A DNA stretch of 13,912 nt from CAZIVE01 sp964542435 (GCA_964542435.1 CAZIVE010000072.1:1-13912); one strand, 5' to 3'; positions 1 through 6,610 are shown, counted from the first letter of the stretch. The notes: generated from the letters alone by a model not told the origin. Numbers and translations: made by a program.

Positions 1-148
1 AGAAAAGACCCTCAAAAATTAAGCGCTGGAAGTTCGGACTACTGGAAATTTGGAAGTTCATGATAAAAAAAGAAACGAAGGGTTTCACATAAAAGAAAAG
101 ACCCTCAAAAATTAAGCGCTGGAAGTTCGGACTACTGGAAATTTGGAA
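1..148. repeat. 55-bp exact direct repeat, 93-bp period
   Basis: Positions 1-55 are repeated without mismatch at 94-148, with 38 unrelated bases between. The unit contains shorter repeats of GGAAGTTC and TGGAA, as in a decayed minisatellite. Reading in frame from base 1, each unit is open and ends in a stop just beyond the unit, at 61-63 in the first and 151-153 in the second. There is no start codon and no recognisable protein, so I treat it as intergenic. The match runs up to the first base of the window and is exactly 55 bp, the same length as the duplicated sequence at the scaffold gap. It may therefore mark the end of a contig in a longer tandem array. Confidence 0.85.
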
Positions 149-173
149 AATGAAAAACGCCATGAAAGGAGAT

Positions 174-207
174 AAAAAACCTCCTATTCGTCTTTGCAAA
201 CAGGAGG
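174..207 (-). terminator. Rho-independent terminator of the esterase-udk unit
   Basis: Read on the minus strand, a 6-bp stem (AGGAGG-type arms at 202-207 and 180-185) with a 16-nt loop is followed at once by six U residues (A run 174-179 on the plus strand). The loop contains the self-complementary TTTGCAAA, which could extend the fold. It lies about 45 bp past the udk stop, as expected for termination of that transcript. Confidence 0.7.
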
Positions 208-250
208 ATCGGGAAAACCAAAAAGAAAAACAGAACGGTGTTCTTCTTAC

Positions 251-868
251 TTATTTCTGCGGGTGAAGGTGCTTCTCGATATACATTCTCAGCAGATTGA
301 TGGCCACGGCATTGTTGCCACCTTCGGGAATGATGATGTCCGCGTAGCGTTTGCTAGGCTCGATGAACTGAAGGTGCATCGGTTTCAGGACACGAGTGTA
401 ACGCTCCATCACGGCTTCGGCCGTACGGTTGCGTTCCAGGACATCGCGTTGGATGACACGAATCAGGCGGTCGTCGGAATCGGCATCCACGAATACCTTG
501 AGATCCATCTGTGCTCTGAGTTGTGGATCGCAGAGCGCGAGGATTCCTTCAATGATGATCACTTCGCGCGGTTCGATGTGGATCGTCTCCTTCTGACGCG
601 TGCAGGTGATGTAGGAATAGACGGGCTGTTCGACAGAATGTCCCGCTTTCAGCGCTTTGATCTGTTTAATGAGCAAAGGCCAGTCGTACGCATCGGGATG
701 ATCGAAGTTGATGTTCTGGCGTTCTTCCACCGGCACATGGCTGCTGTCTTTATAATAGGAGTCTTGAGGAAGAAGTACTACTTCGCCTTCGGGAAGGCTT
801 TCCATGATTTTCTTTACGACGGTTGTCTTGCCCGAACCTGTGCCGCCAGCTATTCCTATGGTTAACAT
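251..868 (-). CDS. udk: Uridine kinase (uridine/cytidine kinase)
   Basis: This cytoplasmic pyrimidine-salvage enzyme phosphorylates uridine or cytidine to UMP or CMP with a nucleoside triphosphate. The 205-residue product has the usual length of bacterial Udk. Visible motifs are the Walker A P-loop GGTGSGKTT (residues 8-16), the DSYYK segment (36-40), the NFDHPDA nucleoside-site motif (54-60), PVYSY (82-86), the EGIL strand (107-110) and the lid-like RDVLERNRT (141-149). The ATG at 866-868 puts the P-loop at the N-terminus, as in the family. The gene starts 21 bp after the esterase stop on the same strand, so the two are probably cotranscribed. A hairpin terminator follows. The functional link between a nucleoside kinase and a secreted esterase is not obvious; the pairing may be only positional. 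Confidence 0.96.
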   Translation of the reverse strand: MLTIGIAGGTGSGKTTVVKKIMESLPEGEVVLLPQDSYYKDSSHVPVEERQNINFDHPDAYDWPLLIKQIKALKAGHSVEQPVYSYITCTRQKETIHIEPREVIIIEGILALCDPQLRAQMDLKVFVDADSDDRLIRVIQRDVLERNRTAEAVMERYTRVLKPMHLQFIEPSKRYADIIIPEGGNNAVAINLLRMYIEKHLHPQK

Positions 869-889
869 ATCGTATGCTTTACATTTATA

Positions 890-2317
890 TTATTCGTCCC
901 AATTGTCTGTGCGGAAAGGTACAGTCGGAAGATTGCGATTGTTTTTCAGATTCCCTATCTGGAAATTCCGGAAACAGTAACGTACAGCTACCGGTTGAGA
1001 TACTTCGTCTGACGTGACTTCTATTCTGTTCTTTCCTGTATTGACTACCGCCTTCGCTGCTTTGAACACCTTATCGGCACCTGCCACTTCGAAGCCTGTG
1101 ATTCCATCCCACGGACTAAATCCTTCGTCGGCATTCGTGAAGGTGATGCAGGCTTTGTTGCCTTCGACCTTCATCTCCTTGAACATCGGACCGTCTGCTT
1201 TGATTGACGTAAAACCATAGGTCTTATTGAGGGCCTGATAAGCAAGGCGTTCGCCTACATCTTTCTTGTCGCAGGGATGAATCTGATTCACTTCGTACGG
1301 CTGCACGAGATCGTTTGTCGAGATCATGCCGCTGTTCGGAATCAAAGCCAAAGCCTTGTACTGTTGTTCTCTCAGCATGGCACCTTTCGTCTTTGCCGGA
1401 TCGCCGTAGCTGAAGGGCGCGATCTCAACGTAATAGAAAGGAATGTCGCCTTGTCCCCAAAGCGAACGCCAATGTTTGACCATCGTGGCCAGTCGGTCAG
1501 CGTAGGTTTTGTAAGTATCCACATTGCTGCAGCCTTGATACCACGCGAAACCTTTGATCGTATAATGGATGCAGGCATACAGCATGCCGTTGTACATGAT
1601 CATCGGCTGCATATATTGGATGCCCTCTTTGCTGCCGGCTTTGCTCAGATCTTCGTCTTTGTAGGTCTGCAGGATCTCCTTCGGCAGCCAGCCTTCTACT
1701 CGCGATCCTCCCCACGAACAGTTGATGATACCAATCGGCACTTGCAGCGTGCGCTGTAGAGCCAAGGCATAGTTGTAGGCTGTGGCACTGAATCCCGGGA
1801 CGTTCTCCGGACTGCTCACTTTCCATTTGCCGTTGGCATATTCCTGCGGTGTGAGAGCCGATTTCTTTTCAATCGTAGCCATGTGGATGGCGGCATGATT
1901 GGAGCCGTCGGCAATGATATTGTTGGAGTCTTTGATCGGACAGTTCCCGAATCCTGCAATCGGCATTTCCATATTGGATTGTCCCGAGCAGAACCAAACT
2001 TCGCCGATCAGTACATTGTGAATCAGTACCTCTTCGCCGTCGTTGATGGAAAGATCATAGGCGCGGAAGCTGGCGCTTGGTGTGGCAACAGTCGTTTTCC
2101 AACAGCCGTTGGCATCGGCTTTCGTTTCCACACTTCGGTTTGTCCAACCGGCTTTGATCGTGATGGTACTGGATGGAGTTGCTTCGCCCCAAAGACATAC
2201 GTCGGCTTCCTGCTGAAGCACCATGTTGTCGCTGATCAGTTGTGGCAGCTTTACTTTTGCACTTGTGCTCAAAGTAATGGCAGCAAGGAAAAGGGTTGTG
2301 AAGAAATATCTTTTCAT
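890..2317 (-). CDS. Secreted sialate O-acetylesterase-type SGNH hydrolase
   Basis: The family removes O-acetyl esters from sialic acids or plant polysaccharides such as acetylated xylan. Substrate cannot be decided here and there are no nan or polysaccharide-utilisation genes alongside. I place the start at the ATG at 2315-2317, giving 475 residues beginning MKRYFFTTLF with a typical signal peptide (about residues 1-20, ending STSA), so the enzyme should be periplasmic or surface-exposed. A further in-frame ATG nine codons upstream (2342-2344) would put a tail before the signal peptide. Catalytic blocks are visible: GQSNMEMP with nucleophile Ser114, CSWGGSRVEGW (about 200-210), FAWYQG (258-262) and NQIHP with His347, followed by the family ending GERLA. 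Block III reads WYQGCSN where WYQGESN is usual. C-terminal residues 370-470 form a probable beta domain. Four palindromic operator-like sites lie upstream. Confidence 0.9.
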   Translation of the reverse strand: MKRYFFTTLFLAAITLSTSAKVKLPQLISDNMVLQQEADVCLWGEATPSSTITIKAGWTNRSVETKADANGCWKTTVATPSASFRAYDLSINDGEEVLIHNVLIGEVWFCSGQSNMEMPIAGFGNCPIKDSNNIIADGSNHAAIHMATIEKKSALTPQEYANGKWKVSSPENVPGFSATAYNYALALQRTLQVPIGIINCSWGGSRVEGWLPKEILQTYKDEDLSKAGSKEGIQYMQPMIMYNGMLYACIHYTIKGFAWYQGCSNVDTYKTYADRLATMVKHWRSLWGQGDIPFYYVEIAPFSYGDPAKTKGAMLREQQYKALALIPNSGMISTNDLVQPYEVNQIHPCDKKDVGERLAYQALNKTYGFTSIKADGPMFKEMKVEGNKACITFTNADEGFSPWDGITGFEVAGADKVFKAAKAVVNTGKNRIEVTSDEVSQPVAVRYCFRNFQIGNLKNNRNLPTVPFRTDNWDE

Positions 2318-2319
2318 GA

Positions 2320-2374
2320 TTGATAGTATGACGTTGATTAACATGAGCGAAGGTAATCATTATTTGTCATTTTC
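2320..2374. repeat. Left copy of 55-bp duplication flanking the gap
   Basis: These 55 bases up to the first N are identical to 2475-2529 directly after the N run. Duplicated contig ends of this kind are typical when a scaffolder joins two contigs that share a k-mer overlap. On the minus strand the copy is the esterase leader. It contains TACCTTCG (2348-2355), a one-mismatch version of the TAnnTTTG -7 element, but I see no good -33 partner. Confidence 0.9.
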
Positions 2375-2474
2375 NNNNNNNNNNNNNNNNNNNNNNNNNN
2401 NNNNNNNNNNNNNNNNNNNNNNNNNNNNNNNNNNNNNNNNNNNNNNNNNNNNNNNNNNNNNNNNNNNNNNNNNN
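2375..2474. other. Scaffold gap of 100 N
   Basis: The run is exactly 100 N, the conventional placeholder for a gap of unknown size. Because identical 55-base sequences touch both sides, the true sequence is probably continuous. In that case 155 bases (100 N plus one copy of the 55-mer) should be removed, which would bring the palindromic array to about 100 bp from the esterase start codon. Confidence 0.97.
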
Positions 2475-2529
2475 TTGATAGTATGACGTTGATTAACATG
2501 AGCGAAGGTAATCATTATTTGTCATTTTC
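2475..2529. repeat. Right copy of 55-bp duplication flanking the gap
   Basis: Identical to 2320-2374. The sequence after it (from 2530) is unique and leads into the palindromic array, so this copy is the end of the neighbouring contig. Confidence 0.9.
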
Positions 2530-2573
2530 TGACTTCTTACGGAAAGGATTTCATATCACACGAGAGAAAAATG

Positions 2574-2591
2574 TTTTAACCAAGGTTGAAA
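2574..2591. promoter_or_regulatory. Palindromic operator-like site 1
   Basis: TTTTAACC-AA-GGTTGAAA is an 18-bp dyad with one asymmetric pair. It is the member of the array closest to the esterase. The centre is at 2582.5. Confidence 0.7.
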
Positions 2592-2595
2592 ATTG

Positions 2596-2613
2596 TTTTG
2601 ACCCTGGTTAAAA
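2596..2613. promoter_or_regulatory. Palindromic operator-like site 2
   Basis: TTTTGACC-CT-GGTTAAAA is the same dyad, with its centre at 2604.5, exactly 22 bp from site 1. Confidence 0.7.
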
Positions 2614-2639
2614 TTTCTTGGCACCATAGTCCGAATAAT

Positions 2640-2657
2640 TTTTAACCATGGTTGAAA
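2640..2657. promoter_or_regulatory. Palindromic operator-like site 3
   Basis: TTTTAACC-AT-GGTTGAAA is the same dyad, with its centre at 2648.5, exactly 44 bp from site 2. Confidence 0.7.
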
Positions 2658-2705
2658 TATTTTTTCATACTAGATGAACGATGACGATACAGTAGTGAAA
2701 TGAAT

Positions 2706-2723
2706 TTTTAACCACGGTTAAAA
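2706..2723. promoter_or_regulatory. Palindromic operator-like site 4
   Basis: TTTTAACC-AC-GGTTAAAA is a perfect dyad outside the two central bases. Its centre at 2714.5 is exactly 66 bp from site 3. It ends 15 bp before the A run of the mrcA terminator, so the array fills the space between that terminator and the esterase leader. Confidence 0.7.
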
Positions 2724-2738
2724 CATTTCTTTTCAAAC

Positions 2739-2775
2739 AAAAAAGAGGATGTGCCTTTGGTTGTGACACATCCTC
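2739..2775 (-). terminator. Rho-independent terminator of mrcA
   Basis: On the minus strand a perfect 9-bp stem (GAGGATGTG at 2745-2753 with CACATCCTC at 2767-2775) and a 13-nt loop are followed directly by six U residues (A run 2739-2744). It lies 26 bp past the mrcA stop. It separates mrcA from the esterase-udk unit, so the esterase needs its own promoter within 2318-2738. Confidence 0.88.
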
Positions 2776-2801
2776 CATACTATGATAGTGATTTGAAATA
2801 A

Positions 2802-5234
2802 TTATTCTCCTTCGGTGTTCTCATCCTCCTTGAACGGATGCGTGATGAAATCGTCGTCAATCATCGCCGTATCATCATCGAGGAAGAGCGAATCATCTTC
2901 ATGAGCGTGATGCGGATAATATTTATTGCAATCATACGGACGCTCGATCGGGACTTTCGGCGTTAGCGGGAATTTGCCTCGATATTGCATGAATGCAGGA
3001 TCGGCGAGTACTTTTTCCATGAAGTAGGCGTAGATCGGCAATGCCGTTCGACTGCCTTGCCCCAATTCTCCCGTTCGGAAGTGAATGCTTCGATGTTCGC
3101 CGCCAACCCAAGCACCTGCGATAAGGTTCGGCGTCGTGCCAACATACCACGCATCGGAATGGTGCGACGAAGTACCCGTCTTTCCACCGAACTCCGTGTC
3201 GTAGTCGAAGAGTTTGAAGGCCCAGAGAGCTTGGCTCGTACCGCCACGTTCTGTCATACCGCCTTTCAGCATCTCCGTCATGAGGAATGCCGTTTCATAC
3301 GGAATGGCTTGCACCTGTTCTTGTTCGCTTCTATAGATGACTTTGCCATCTTTATCGACGATCTTCGTGACGAGAATAGGGTCATGACGTTTGCCTTCGT
3401 TCACAACGGTCGAGTAGGCATTGACCAGTTCTTCCAATGAGACATCGGATGAACCCAAGCTCAACGCCGGTTCTTCCTCCAGAGGCGTCTTGATTCCCAT
3501 GGCTCTTGCCGTCATGGCAATATTATGGATGCCGATCTGTTTGGCTACTTGCACCGCAATCGTATTGCAGGATTGTGCGAAGGCCGCTTTCAACGTCATG
3601 GAGTCGTACGTGCAATATCCATTGGCATTACGCGGGATCCACAGCTTGGGTTGTCCTTTTTCCATGACTTCCCATTGGATCGGTTCGTCGCGGCGTGCTT
3701 CACAAGGAGACAATCCCTGATTCATGGCTTCCGAATAGACGAAGAGCTTGAACGTAGAACCAGGCTGACGTTTCGACAGCACCTTGTCGTATTTCCAAGA
3801 GTTGAAATTGATGTCGCCGACCCAAGCTTTCACTTCGCCCGAGTGCGGATCCATAGCGATGAAGCCGCAGTGCATGAAGCGTTCCATATAACGGATGGAA
3901 TCCATTGTGCTGAAGGTCGTATCTTTGAGACCTAAATCGTAATCGAATACTTTGAGCCGATGAGGCAGATTCAGGAAATAATCCACGGAATCGGGACGAT
4001 TGGGATAACGCTGCATCAGCTGTTTATACGTGTTGGTGCGTTTCGCCAGATCTTCGATGAAGTTCGGAATATCTTCTCCCTTCTCATCTTTCCAAGGGTT
4101 TTGTCCACGCCAGTGTTCGTTGAAATTCCTCTGAATCCTGCGCATCTGTTTATCCACGGCATATTCAGCATACGCTTGCAGACGCGTATCCAGCGTAGTA
4201 TAAATCTTCAGACCGTCTGAATAGAGATCCACGTCGTTTTTCTTGCACCAGCTCTCGAGCGAATTGGCAACGGCTTCGCGGAAATACAGAGCATAGCCGC
4301 CGTAGTTGTTTTCCACTTCGTATTGCAGCACCATTGGCAGCGTTTTCAGAGAATCGTAGTCGGCGCGTGTGATGATATGATGCGTCATCAGATTCTCCAG
4401 TACGACGTTACGACGACGTGTGCTGTTCTTCGGATTGATCCGAGGATTGTAATAGGTGGTTGCTTTCAGCAGACCGACCAGCGTAGCAGCCTGTTCGATG
4501 GATATTCGGGAAGGTGTCGTTCGGAAGTAGGTCTTGCAGGCCGTTTTGATGCCATACGCATTGCTACCGAAATCGACGGTGTTGAAATACATGGTAAGAA
4601 TGTCCTTTTTCGAATAGGCACATTCAATCTTCACCGCGAGGATCCATTCCTTGGCTTTCATGATGGCCAGACGAACGCCGGGAATATAACCGAGAAGTCC
4701 GGTGGAATACTGCGAACGGATCTTGAACAGGTTCTTCACCAGCTGCTGTGTGATGGTGCTGGCGCCGCGGGCATTGCCGTGCGTCATATCTTTCATGGCA
4801 GCAAAGACGCCTTTCAGGTCGATGCCGAAATGCTGATAGAAGCGTTCGTCTTCTGTTACGATCAGCGATTTAATCAGAATCGGAGAGATCTCTTCGTAGG
4901 TGACAGGCGTACGGTTTTCGCGGAAGTATTTACCGATGAGTTTGCCGTCAGCACTGTAGATCATTGAAGCCTGAGCCTGATGAGGATCACGTACAGCCGA
5001 CAGACCGGGTGATTTGCCGAACATCCAAAGGAAATTCATGTCCACAAGTCCTAAAAGGACGATGAACCCGACGAATATGGAAACAATGACGATGATCGTC
5101 TTGCGATACCATGGAGATTCGCGATAGTATTTGCGACCGTTGTGCCACCAGGTTTTAACCTTGTTGATAACCGTTCCGCATTTCGAAGCTCCTTCGGGAT
5201 GAGACTTTTTGAAGTTATTGATTAGCTCAATCAT
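2802..5234 (-). CDS. mrcA: Class A penicillin-binding protein 1A (bifunctional peptidoglycan synthase)
   Basis: The enzyme polymerises lipid II into glycan strands and cross-links the stem peptides on the outer face of the inner membrane. The 810-residue protein has a cytoplasmic N-terminus and one transmembrane anchor (about residues 46-65), giving a type II topology. The GT51 transglycosylase domain follows, with catalytic Glu128 in TEDERF and the GASTITQQLVKN motif (157-168). The transpeptidase domain has SxxK (Ser493, Lys496 in GSTFK), SxN (S555-C-N557) and KTG (685-687). The last 40 residues are rich in Asp and Glu and probably unstructured. The ATG at 5232-5234 is preceded by a good -7 element about 27 bp upstream. 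Next on the strand come a strong terminator and then the esterase, so mrcA is likely monocistronic. All catalytic residues are present. Confidence 0.96.
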   Translation of the reverse strand: MIELINNFKKSHPEGASKCGTVINKVKTWWHNGRKYYRESPWYRKTIIVIVSIFVGFIVLLGLVDMNFLWMFGKSPGLSAVRDPHQAQASMIYSADGKLIGKYFRENRTPVTYEEISPILIKSLIVTEDERFYQHFGIDLKGVFAAMKDMTHGNARGASTITQQLVKNLFKIRSQYSTGLLGYIPGVRLAIMKAKEWILAVKIECAYSKKDILTMYFNTVDFGSNAYGIKTACKTYFRTTPSRISIEQAATLVGLLKATTYYNPRINPKNSTRRRNVVLENLMTHHIITRADYDSLKTLPMVLQYEVENNYGGYALYFREAVANSLESWCKKNDVDLYSDGLKIYTTLDTRLQAYAEYAVDKQMRRIQRNFNEHWRGQNPWKDEKGEDIPNFIEDLAKRTNTYKQLMQRYPNRPDSVDYFLNLPHRLKVFDYDLGLKDTTFSTMDSIRYMERFMHCGFIAMDPHSGEVKAWVGDINFNSWKYDKVLSKRQPGSTFKLFVYSEAMNQGLSPCEARRDEPIQWEVMEKGQPKLWIPRNANGYCTYDSMTLKAAFAQSCNTIAVQVAKQIGIHNIAMTARAMGIKTPLEEEPALSLGSSDVSLEELVNAYSTVVNEGKRHDPILVTKIVDKDGKVIYRSEQEQVQAIPYETAFLMTEMLKGGMTERGGTSQALWAFKLFDYDTEFGGKTGTSSHHSDAWYVGTTPNLIAGAWVGGEHRSIHFRTGELGQGSRTALPIYAYFMEKVLADPAFMQYRGKFPLTPKVPIERPYDCNKYYPHHAHEDDSLFLDDDTAMIDDDFITHPFKEDENTEGE

Positions 5235-5260
5235 TCATCTTTGATGTTGATATATCTCCG

Positions 5261-5268
5261 CAAAGATA
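5261..5268 (-). promoter_or_regulatory. Candidate promoter of mrcA (-7 element)
   Basis: On the minus strand TATCTTTG matches the Bacteroidetes -7 consensus TAnnTTTG. It predicts transcription from about 5255 and a leader of about 20 nt. The -33 region is weak: the nearest TTG is at 5292-5294, 23 bp upstream. Confidence 0.5.
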
Positions 5269-5385
5269 GGAAGAAAATATGAGAATGAGTTCAATGTGCA
5301 GAAAGAACGTTGTAAGCAAGTGAATTAAGAAGCATATATGAATAGAGGAGAACAAATTCCTGCATAAAAATACGAACAAAGAATC

Positions 5386-5548
5386 CCATCAGATTAGGGA
5401 AAACCGCATGGCGCATTTCTACAGATAGATGCAAGGCTGCGCCATGCAAAAAAGAGAAATATAAATATTTGATTTGTAGCGCTATAAACATATGAATCTA
5501 AGACTATGCTCTTGAAATTAGATGTATATGGTTTATGAGCAAACATAT
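5386..5548. repeat. REP-containing repeat unit A (upstream of transposase)
   Basis: This roughly 163-bp unit begins CCATCAGATTAGG and ends in GAGCAAACATAT, after which the next unit starts at once. It contains a REP-like hairpin at 5406-5447: perfect 10-bp arms GCATGGCGCA and TGCGCCATGC around a 22-nt loop. About 130 bp of the unit match unit B downstream of the transposase, with scattered substitutions and small indels. No open frame of note. It is the main content of the gene-free stretch 5235-5763. Confidence 0.85.
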
Positions 5549-5599
5549 CCATCAGATTTAGGATAAAACCGCATGGCGCAGCCTTGCGACTATCTGTAG
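5549..5599 (-). repeat. REP-like repeat, inverted copy
   Basis: It starts with the same CCATCAGATTTAGGA lead as the other units. From 5571 the palindrome is in reverse orientation: GCATGGCGCAGCCTTGC and then CTATCTGTAG is the complement of the loop and right arm in unit A, with two or three changes. Confidence 0.75.
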
Positions 5600-5623
5600 C
5601 ATTGAAAATCCCAACATAGAAAT

Positions 5624-5646
5624 TGGCATGGCGCAGCCTTGCCACC
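5624..5646 (-). repeat. Left 23-bp inverted repeat bracketing the transposase
   Basis: These 23 bases are the perfect reverse complement of 6240-6262. The core is GGCATGGCGCAGCCTTGCC, the REP arm with two extra flanking pairs. The pair encloses the transposase gene and its promoter, so it may be the pair of ends recognised by the enzyme. Confidence 0.85.
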
Positions 5647-5663
5647 TCGTTGCGACGAAAACG

Positions 5664-5694
5664 TTTGTGGAATAGAGAATTATGCATATCTTTG
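5664..5694 (+). promoter_or_regulatory. Promoter of the IS200-like transposase
   Basis: TTTG at 5664-5667, a 19-bp spacer and TATCTTTG at 5687-5694 match the Bacteroidetes -33/-7 consensus (TTTG-N19-21-TAnnTTTG). The promoter lies inside the inverted-repeat pair, so it would travel with the gene. The predicted start of transcription is near 5700. Confidence 0.7.
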
Positions 5695-5763
5695 TCCTTA
5701 TAGATTAGGACCTTGATTATGAATTTTTTGTCATTCTCAAATTTTCCCCTATCTCTTATGGTT

Positions 5764-6225
5764 ATGTCAGATACTTTTTCGCAGATGTATTGCCATCTAG
5801 TATTTGCCGTTCAAGGCAGATATTCTTTAATTTCTCATGAATGGGAAACACAATTGTATAAATATATAACATCCATTGTTCAAAACAATGGACACAAACT
5901 CTTAGCCATCGGTGGCATGCCCGATCATATTCACCTTTTTATTGGATACAATATCGTTCAATCTATTCCAGAGTTAGTGAGAGAAGTCAAACGAGATTCT
6001 GCTTCATGGATTAATAATCAGAAATTCGTTTTTGGAAGGTTCTCATGGCAAAGAGGTTATGGCGTATTTTCATACAGCAGATCGCAGATCCAAGCCGTAG
6101 CTAATTATATTAATCATCAAGAGAAACATCATTCTAAACAATCTTTTCTTGATGAATATAAGAAGACATTAGACCATTTTGATGTCATTTACGAAGATAA
6201 ATACCTTTTTAAACCGGTAGAATAA
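5764..6225 (+). CDS. IS200-like Y1 transposase (HUH family, REP-associated type)
   Basis: A single-strand DNA nuclease and strand transferase of the Y1_Tnp family. The 153-residue protein (from the ATG at 5764) has the metal-binding HUH motif at His55-Ile-His57 (MPDHIHLFIG), the GYGVFSYS segment (98-105) and the catalytic tyrosine Tyr115 in ANYINHQ, with Gln119 as a likely metal ligand. Length and the start MSDTFSQ fit the family. An upstream ATG (5719) and TTG (5713) are in frame, and would add an N-terminal tail of no clear function. No tnpB accompanies it. Flanking REP-like palindromes in both orientations, including the perfect 23-bp pair, resemble the RAYT-REP arrangement in which a single-copy transposase handles non-autonomous repeats. 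The frame is intact and all catalytic residues are present, so it may be active. Local A+T is clearly higher than in the neighbouring genes. Confidence 0.9.
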   Translation: MSDTFSQMYCHLVFAVQGRYSLISHEWETQLYKYITSIVQNNGHKLLAIGGMPDHIHLFIGYNIVQSIPELVREVKRDSASWINNQKFVFGRFSWQRGYGVFSYSRSQIQAVANYINHQEKHHSKQSFLDEYKKTLDHFDVIYEDKYLFKPVE

Positions 6226-6239
6226 CCATTGAGGCAAAG

Positions 6240-6262
6240 GGTGGCAAGGCTGCGCCATGCCA
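6240..6262 (+). repeat. Right 23-bp inverted repeat bracketing the transposase
   Basis: Perfect reverse complement of 5624-5646. It starts 15 bp after the transposase stop codon. Confidence 0.85.
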
Positions 6263-6405
6263 GATTTGATGGGCGTGATGCATTTCTACAGATAGATGCA
6301 AGGCTGCGCCATGCAAGAAAGAGAAATATAAATATTTGATTTGTAGTGTTTAATCCTATGGATCTAAGATTATGTTCTTGAAATATGGTTTATGAGCAAA
6401 CATAT
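6263..6405. repeat. REP-containing repeat unit B (downstream of transposase)
   Basis: From about 6280 (GCATTTCTACAG) to 6405 this unit matches unit A closely. It shares the right palindrome arm TGCGCCATGC (6305-6314), GAGAAATATAAATATTTG and the closing GAGCAAACATAT. The left arm is decayed (GGGCGTGATGCA). Units B and C fill most of the gene-free stretch 6226-6657. Confidence 0.82.
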
Positions 6406-6545
6406 CCATCAGATTTAGGAGATGCCACATGGCGCATTTCTACAGATAGATGCAAGGCTGCGCCATGCAAGAAAAAATACAAACCTCTGATTTATTGCAT
6501 TACAGACTTATGAATTTGGGACTATGTTCTTAAAATACGATATGT
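6406..6545. repeat. REP-containing repeat unit C (downstream of transposase)
   Basis: It begins CCATCAGATTTAGGA directly after unit B, so B and C are tandem. The REP hairpin is intact at 6428-6468 (CATGGCGCA with TGCGCCATG, loop almost identical to unit A). The tail is a diverged version of units A and B, with recognisable GACTATGTTCTT. Confidence 0.8.
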
Positions 6546-6610
6546 ACATGTTTTTGGGGATTGTTTCCCCCTTTATCAACGAATTACTACGTTCATCTCT
6601 CCTTTTTTTC

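Noticed and set aside
1..150. In-frame coding remnant in the 55-bp repeats
   Set aside because: Both units are open in frame and end at stops, but there is no start codon or known domain, and the short GGAAGTTC repeats fit a minisatellite better.
194..865. 223-codon open frame on the plus strand
   Set aside because: It is the complement of udk, whose motifs are complete on the minus strand; this frame has no recognisable domain.
2223..2486. Plus-strand open frame running through the N gap
   Set aside because: It is antisense to the esterase signal region and continues only because N codons are not counted as stops.
2574..2723. Palindrome array considered as plasmid iterons or an origin
   Set aside because: The 22-bp spacing is iteron-like, but the neighbours are core chromosomal genes, there is no replication gene, and the units are dyads rather than simple direct repeats.
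5719..5763. N-terminal extension of the transposase from ATG 5719 or TTG 5713
   Set aside because: The family normally begins close to the MSDTFSQ segment, and the extra residues match no known part of the domain; the upstream start cannot be fully excluded.
6556..6570. GGGGA-TTGTT-TCCCC hairpin upstream of the DUF6057 gene, considered as a terminator
   Set aside because: The stem is only 5 bp and the following CTTTATC is not a convincing U run.
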